DNA of 64,000 nucleotides from CAYUYV01 sp964561475 (GTDB taxonomy: Bacteria; Pseudomonadota; Alphaproteobacteria; JAJFIK01): NCBI GenBank assembly GCA_964561475.1, contig CAZLPU010000003.1, positions 1 to 64,000 on the forward strand, given 5' to 3'. A program made the translations under genes and the position numbers. The notes beneath the pieces were generated by a model, which was not told the DNA's origin, did no database searches, and saw only the letters and a list, made by a program, of their open reading frames with translations. Shown here piece by piece: positions 60,810 through 64,000 of the stretch (positions are counted from its first letter, which is position 1; each line of letters opens with the position of its first letter).

Positions 60810-61598
60810 ATGACCTTCAGGGGATTGTTCGCCGCTTTGAGCCTCGCGCTCGGGCTTGGATTTGTCTTGCCTGTCGATGGGGCCCGGGCGGACTGGGAAC
60901 GCGTCGGGGATGTGCGCATCGAACGGGGCATGGGGCGTGATGTGGCGAGCCCCGCCTTGAGCCAGCCGGTCCAGGCGATCCGCTTTCGTGCAAAGCACAA
61001 CAGCGTGGAATGCCGTCAGATCCGGGTTCAGTTCCGCAACGGCCAGCAGCGGGTGGTCCATTCCGGGCGGATCCGCGAGGGCGAGGCGAAGAAAGTGCGC
61101 TTCAACAAGCGCCGCAATGTCTCCCGGGTGCTGTTCGATTGTGCATCCGTGGGCGGACGGTCACGGCTGATCATCCAGGCCGACTATGGCACCGGCCAGA
61201 ACCGCTATTACGGTGATAACCAGTACAGTTCCTGGGATCATGGGCGTTACAGCCGCGGACGTGCCGGTTATCAGCGGCCTAGCACCCTTGTCGGTCTGGG
61301 CACCAGCAACTTCCACCAGCGCGGCCTGAACGAACAGATCGTCTTTGTGCGCAACAATCAGCTGTTCGACTCCGTCGATCTCGTCGCCCGGGGCGATGCG
61401 GAATGCAGCCGGGCCACGGTGGTTTTCGGCAATGGTCAGACCCGCCCGCTGTTCCGGGGCTATATGGAATCCGGCCGCCGCTACACCACCCAGTTCAGCG
61501 CGCCGCGCCGGATCAGTGAAGTGTCCATGGTGTGCCAGTCCGTGGACTACCGGTCCTCGTCCATTGCAGTGCAGGCCAACACCTCCCGGCGCTACTGA
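60810..61598 (+). CDS. Exported protein with two copies of an unrecognised Cys-containing domain
   Basis: 262-residue protein with a Sec signal peptide (MTFRGLFAALSLALGLGFVLPVDGARA). I do not recognise the family. The mature part contains two similar modules of about 75 residues, residues about 45-125 and 175-255. Each runs beta-strand, ECxx, FxNGQxR, then CxSV: NSVECRQIRVQFRNGQQRVVHSGRIREGE ... VLFDCASVGGRSRLIIQAD against DAECSRATVVFGNGQTRPLFRGYMESG ... MVCQSVDYRSSSIAVQAN. The two cysteines of each are probably a disulfide. A basic, Tyr/Gly-rich linker joins them. TTGGAGACC lies upstream of ATG 60810. Confidence 0.75.
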   Translation: MTFRGLFAALSLALGLGFVLPVDGARADWERVGDVRIERGMGRDVASPALSQPVQAIRFRAKHNSVECRQIRVQFRNGQQRVVHSGRIREGEAKKVRFNKRRNVSRVLFDCASVGGRSRLIIQADYGTGQNRYYGDNQYSSWDHGRYSRGRAGYQRPSTLVGLGTSNFHQRGLNEQIVFVRNNQLFDSVDLVARGDAECSRATVVFGNGQTRPLFRGYMESGRRYTTQFSAPRRISEVSMVCQSVDYRSSSIAVQANTSRRY

Positions 61599-61789
61599 GC
61601 ACCGTCTTCCGGGTCCTGAGTTTGTCCGGTTTCAGCCCATGGCTGAGACCGGTGTGAGGCGGGCGGGCAGCCCAAGCGCCCTGCCCCCTCGATAGGGACC
61701 CGGAAACCGCAATCCATCATCGGGGAGAGCCCATTGGATCAACCCCATGGGTCATCACCCGGATCACCGAACGCGAATTGGGGAAAATC

Positions 61790-62308
61790 ATGTCCATGTT
61801 CAAATCCATCACCCTGGCCGCCGCATTGCTGGCTCTGCCCGCTCTGGCGCTCCCGAACCTTGCCCAGGCGGATGACGGCGCCATGAGCCAGTCGGACAAG
61901 GATGCACTGTTCCGGGAACTGAGCTCCATCGAGCTGGAGGCCTGGGAGGCCTGGAAAAGCGGCGACAAGAAAACCTACGAGACCCTCATCGACGAGCCTG
62001 CGGTTCTGATCAACGGCACCGGTGTTTTTGCCGGCAAGCAGAGCTTCCTGGACGTGGATATCACTGAGGGATGCGAGGGCCGCGAGTACGACATCGGGGA
62101 CATGGAATTGCACCCGGTGACCGCGACCACGGCGGTGCTGACCTTTGCCGCCATATTCAGCCAGACCTGCGATAATACCCGGACGGACAATTCCATCATT
62201 GTCTCGTCTCTCTATGCCAAGCGGGCTGACGGCTGGAAAAACGTTCTCTATACGGAGTCGGTCGCCCAGGAAGACTTCGGCACCTTCTCCGGCGCGATCC
62301 TGGAATAG
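61790..62308 (+). CDS. Exported DUF4440/SnoaL-like protein
   Basis: 172-residue protein with a signal peptide (FKSITLAAALLALPALALPNLAQA) and a small NTF2-like cone fold of the DUF4440 group: MSQSDKDALFRELSSIELEAWEAWKSGDKKTYETLIDEPAVLINGTGVFAGKQSFL, then strands ending NVLYTESV. ATG 61790 has GGGGAA upstream. Cysteines are at GCEGREY and TCDNTR. The fold is used for binding or enzymes; nothing here identifies a ligand. It lies 191 bp after the duplicated-domain protein, in the same orientation. Confidence 0.75.
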   Translation: MSMFKSITLAAALLALPALALPNLAQADDGAMSQSDKDALFRELSSIELEAWEAWKSGDKKTYETLIDEPAVLINGTGVFAGKQSFLDVDITEGCEGREYDIGDMELHPVTATTAVLTFAAIFSQTCDNTRTDNSIIVSSLYAKRADGWKNVLYTESVAQEDFGTFSGAILE

Positions 62309-62466
62309 GCCTTCTTCAGTACCGGGGGCCAAGCCGGGGATCATTCGACACAGATCATTCGATGCCGGTAAAATGAGGGGCGGCAGGACCACGGGACGGC
62401 CGCCCCGCAAAACAACGCCCTGGCATTCCATTTTCATGGCGTGAGAAAGACCGGCGGATCGCCTGG

Positions 62467-63618
62467 TCAGTGGGCCCGCGAGATGGAGAATTCCACCACG
62501 TCCAGGAGGGCCTGACGGTGGGCATTGTCGGGAAAGATTGACAGGGCGGATTTCGCAGCAGCGCCGTAATCTCTGGCCCGGTCGATGGTGGCCTCGATCG
62601 TGCCGTGTTGCTCAATAAGGGCGATGGCCCGGGTCAGGTCTTCGGGGCCGGCTTCGCCGTCTTCTTCCAGACACCGCTTCCAGAAGGCCCGTTCCTCCGG
62701 ATCGCCATGGCGATAGGCCAGAACCACGGGGAGGGTGATTTTCCCATCGCGGAAATCGTCACCGACCGCCTTGCCGAGCTTTTCTTCGTGACCGGAATAA
62801 TCGAGGGCATCGTCCACAAGCTGGAATGCGATGCCGAGATTGCGCCCGAAGCTGTCCAGGGCTTCTTCCTGGGGTCCGGTGCGCCCGGCAATGACCGCGC
62901 CCACCCGGGAGGCGGCAGCGAACAGTTCGGCGGTCTTGGCCGCGATCACCGCCAGATAGGTCTCTTCCGTGGTGTTCACATCATGGGTGGCCGCGAGCTG
63001 CATCACTTCCCCCTCCGCGATCACCGCCGAGGCGTTGGACAGGATGTCGAGCACCCGGAGGTTTTCCGCCTCCACCATAAGTTGGAAAGACCGGCTGAAG
63101 AGAAAATCCCCAACGAGCACGCTGGCTTGATTGCCGAAAACGGTGTTGGCCGTCGGGCGGCCCCGGCGCAACCCGCTCTCATCCACCACATCATCGTGGA
63201 GAAGGGTTGCCGTGTGGATGAACTCCACCGCCGCCGCAAGCCGGAGATGATGATCGCCGGTGTAATCGCATAGCCGTGCCGCGGCCAGGGTCAGCATGGG
63301 CCGCAGGCGTTTGCCGCCGGATGCCACAAGATAGCCCGCCAGTTCCGGGATCATCGGTACGGAGGATGTCATGCGCTGGAGGATCAGGGCGTTGACCCGT
63401 TCCATGTCCGATTGCACCAGGCTGGTCAATCGCTGGACCGCATTGGCTCCGTTCCCCACACCATGACCTGCCTCGTTGAGGCTGGCGCCATTGGTCGCTG
63501 ATACGGACCCTGGGTTGTCCTCGGGCTCGCCGTGAGGGGGGACGTCCGCCGCTGTTTCGCGGCCGGCCGTCTCCGGGATCGGGACACCGACGTCCATTGG
63601 CTTGCCTTCGGCTGACAC
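62467..63618 (-). CDS. ispB: Long-chain polyprenyl diphosphate synthase (octa-/decaprenyl)
   Basis: 383-residue trans-prenyltransferase that builds the ubiquinone side chain. The first Asp-rich motif is LLHDDVVDESGLRRG and the second FQLVDDALDYSG. KRLRPML, the FIHTATLLHDD context and EGEVMQLAATHDVN are typical. The residue pattern before the first motif lacks bulky blocking residues, consistent with long products; exact length is not predictable. GTG 63618 has AAGGAG nine bases upstream. A poorly conserved N-terminus of about 60 residues precedes the catalytic domain. Divergent from the DUF2007 gene. Confidence 0.93.
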   Translation of the reverse strand: MSAEGKPMDVGVPIPETAGRETAADVPPHGEPEDNPGSVSATNGASLNEAGHGVGNGANAVQRLTSLVQSDMERVNALILQRMTSSVPMIPELAGYLVASGGKRLRPMLTLAAARLCDYTGDHHLRLAAAVEFIHTATLLHDDVVDESGLRRGRPTANTVFGNQASVLVGDFLFSRSFQLMVEAENLRVLDILSNASAVIAEGEVMQLAATHDVNTTEETYLAVIAAKTAELFAAASRVGAVIAGRTGPQEEALDSFGRNLGIAFQLVDDALDYSGHEEKLGKAVGDDFRDGKITLPVVLAYRHGDPEERAFWKRCLEEDGEAGPEDLTRAIALIEQHGTIEATIDRARDYGAAAKSALSIFPDNAHRQALLDVVEFSISRAH

Positions 63619-63802
63619 GGGGGCCTACTCCTTATGTCTCGGGAATACGATACTGGGGCATCCAGCGAAAGAGATGAAGTGCCGCACCTCCGGCGCGCAT
63701 TGGATCGGAAACATGCTCGGCAGTGCTGCCACCGTCCCGGGTGTCACATATTGGGTGGCCTTGGCCCGATTACAGGAACTGTCCCGTTTACAGGAACCAG
63801 AC

Positions 63803-64000
63803 ATGAAAGATCTTCTGCAAACGAATGACATCGTCTTTCTGTCCTTTGTCCAGTCCCTGTTGCGGGACGCGGGCATCCCTTCGGAAATTCTCGACACTCA
63901 TACCAGCATTCTGGAGGGATCCCTGGGGATTTTGCCCCGGCGCCTGATCGTGGCCGACGAGGATGAAGGAAGGGCCCGGGGAATACTCGCCGAGGCTGAA
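63803..64000 (+). CDS. DUF2007 domain protein, 5' part (truncated by window edge)
   Basis: The first 66 codons of a gene that runs off the right edge. The translation MKDLLQTNDIVFLSFVQSLL ... followed by ILEGSLGILPRRLIVADED matches the DUF2007 family of small putative signal-transducing proteins, which in alphaproteobacteria lies divergent from the polyprenyl synthase gene and before a methyltransferase gene. ATG 63803 has CAGGAA six bases upstream. Confidence 0.9.
   Translation, partial: MKDLLQTNDIVFLSFVQSLLRDAGIPSEILDTHTSILEGSLGILPRRLIVADEDEGRARGILAEAE

Noticed and set aside
1..64000. tRNA, rRNA, CRISPR, transposase or prophage modules
   Set aside because: I looked for these by eye on both strands and saw none; no regularly spaced repeats and no integrase-like or transposase-like proteins.

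Overview
The window is a high-GC (visibly above 60%) chromosomal segment from an alphaproteobacterium. The evidence is gene content and order: a ctaD-ctaB-coxF-ctaG-ctaE-DUF983-surf1 cytochrome oxidase block, a split ATP synthase Fo operon with both b and b' subunits (atpI-B-E-F'-F, without the F1 genes), the cell-cycle methyltransferase CcrM next to rnhB, the mutY/dciA/dsbA/smc neighbourhood, and split glycine decarboxylase genes (gcvPA/gcvPB). I cannot name the order or genus from sequence alone.

Layout. 1-7.4 kb: aa3-type oxidase subunits I (3' end) and III with their assembly factors (heme O synthase, Cox11, SURF1), then an M16 peptidase and a GNAT acetyltransferase. 7.7-11 kb: a large membrane PAS-GGDEF-EAL protein whose EAL half has lost catalytic residues. 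11.1-14.4 kb: YqgE, a peroxiredoxin, RNase HI and IspH. 15.1-18.7 kb: a lipoprotein, ArgS and an SMP-30/strictosidine-synthase-like protein. 18.8-23.9 kb: the glycine cleavage operon behind a recognisable promoter and a tandem glycine riboswitch, closed by an intrinsic terminator. 24-28.7 kb: an endonuclease/exonuclease/phosphatase-fold protein and the ATP synthase Fo operon on the minus strand. 28.9-36.6 kb: MutY, DciA, DsbA-like protein, SMC, an M15 peptidase and a YdcH-like protein.

36.6-45.6 kb reads as an accessory region: an A+T-rich non-coding stretch, an XRE regulator, an 843-residue subtilase/sedolisin-like peptidase with CBM2-like tails, a beta-helix protein with an RTX-like tail, and a minus-strand pair made of a multi-spanning coiled-coil membrane protein and a VWA-domain lipoprotein. 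I do not recognise the pair as a described system. 45.6-50.5 kb: CcrM, RNase HII, a PA0069-type radical SAM protein and two rSAM/selenodomain-associated transferases. This block is bracketed by two near-identical 156-bp non-coding repeats. 50.8-57 kb: MoaB, a soluble lytic transglycosylase, an EF-hand protein, a family 4 uracil-DNA glycosylase and ETF-ubiquinone oxidoreductase. 57-64 kb: a TPR lipoprotein coupled to IspE, a sulfotransferase, two exported proteins of unknown role, a long-chain polyprenyl diphosphate synthase and the start of a DUF2007 gene that runs off the window.

Together the core genes cover respiration (oxidase assembly, Fo, ETF-QO and the quinone side-chain synthase), isoprenoid supply (IspE, IspH, IspB), one-carbon/glycine metabolism, DNA repair, replication and chromosome segregation (MutY, UDG, RNases H, DciA, SMC, CcrM). 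No tRNA, rRNA, CRISPR array, transposase or prophage module was seen. Start codons were chosen from Shine-Dalgarno spacing and family N-termini; doubtful ones are flagged.
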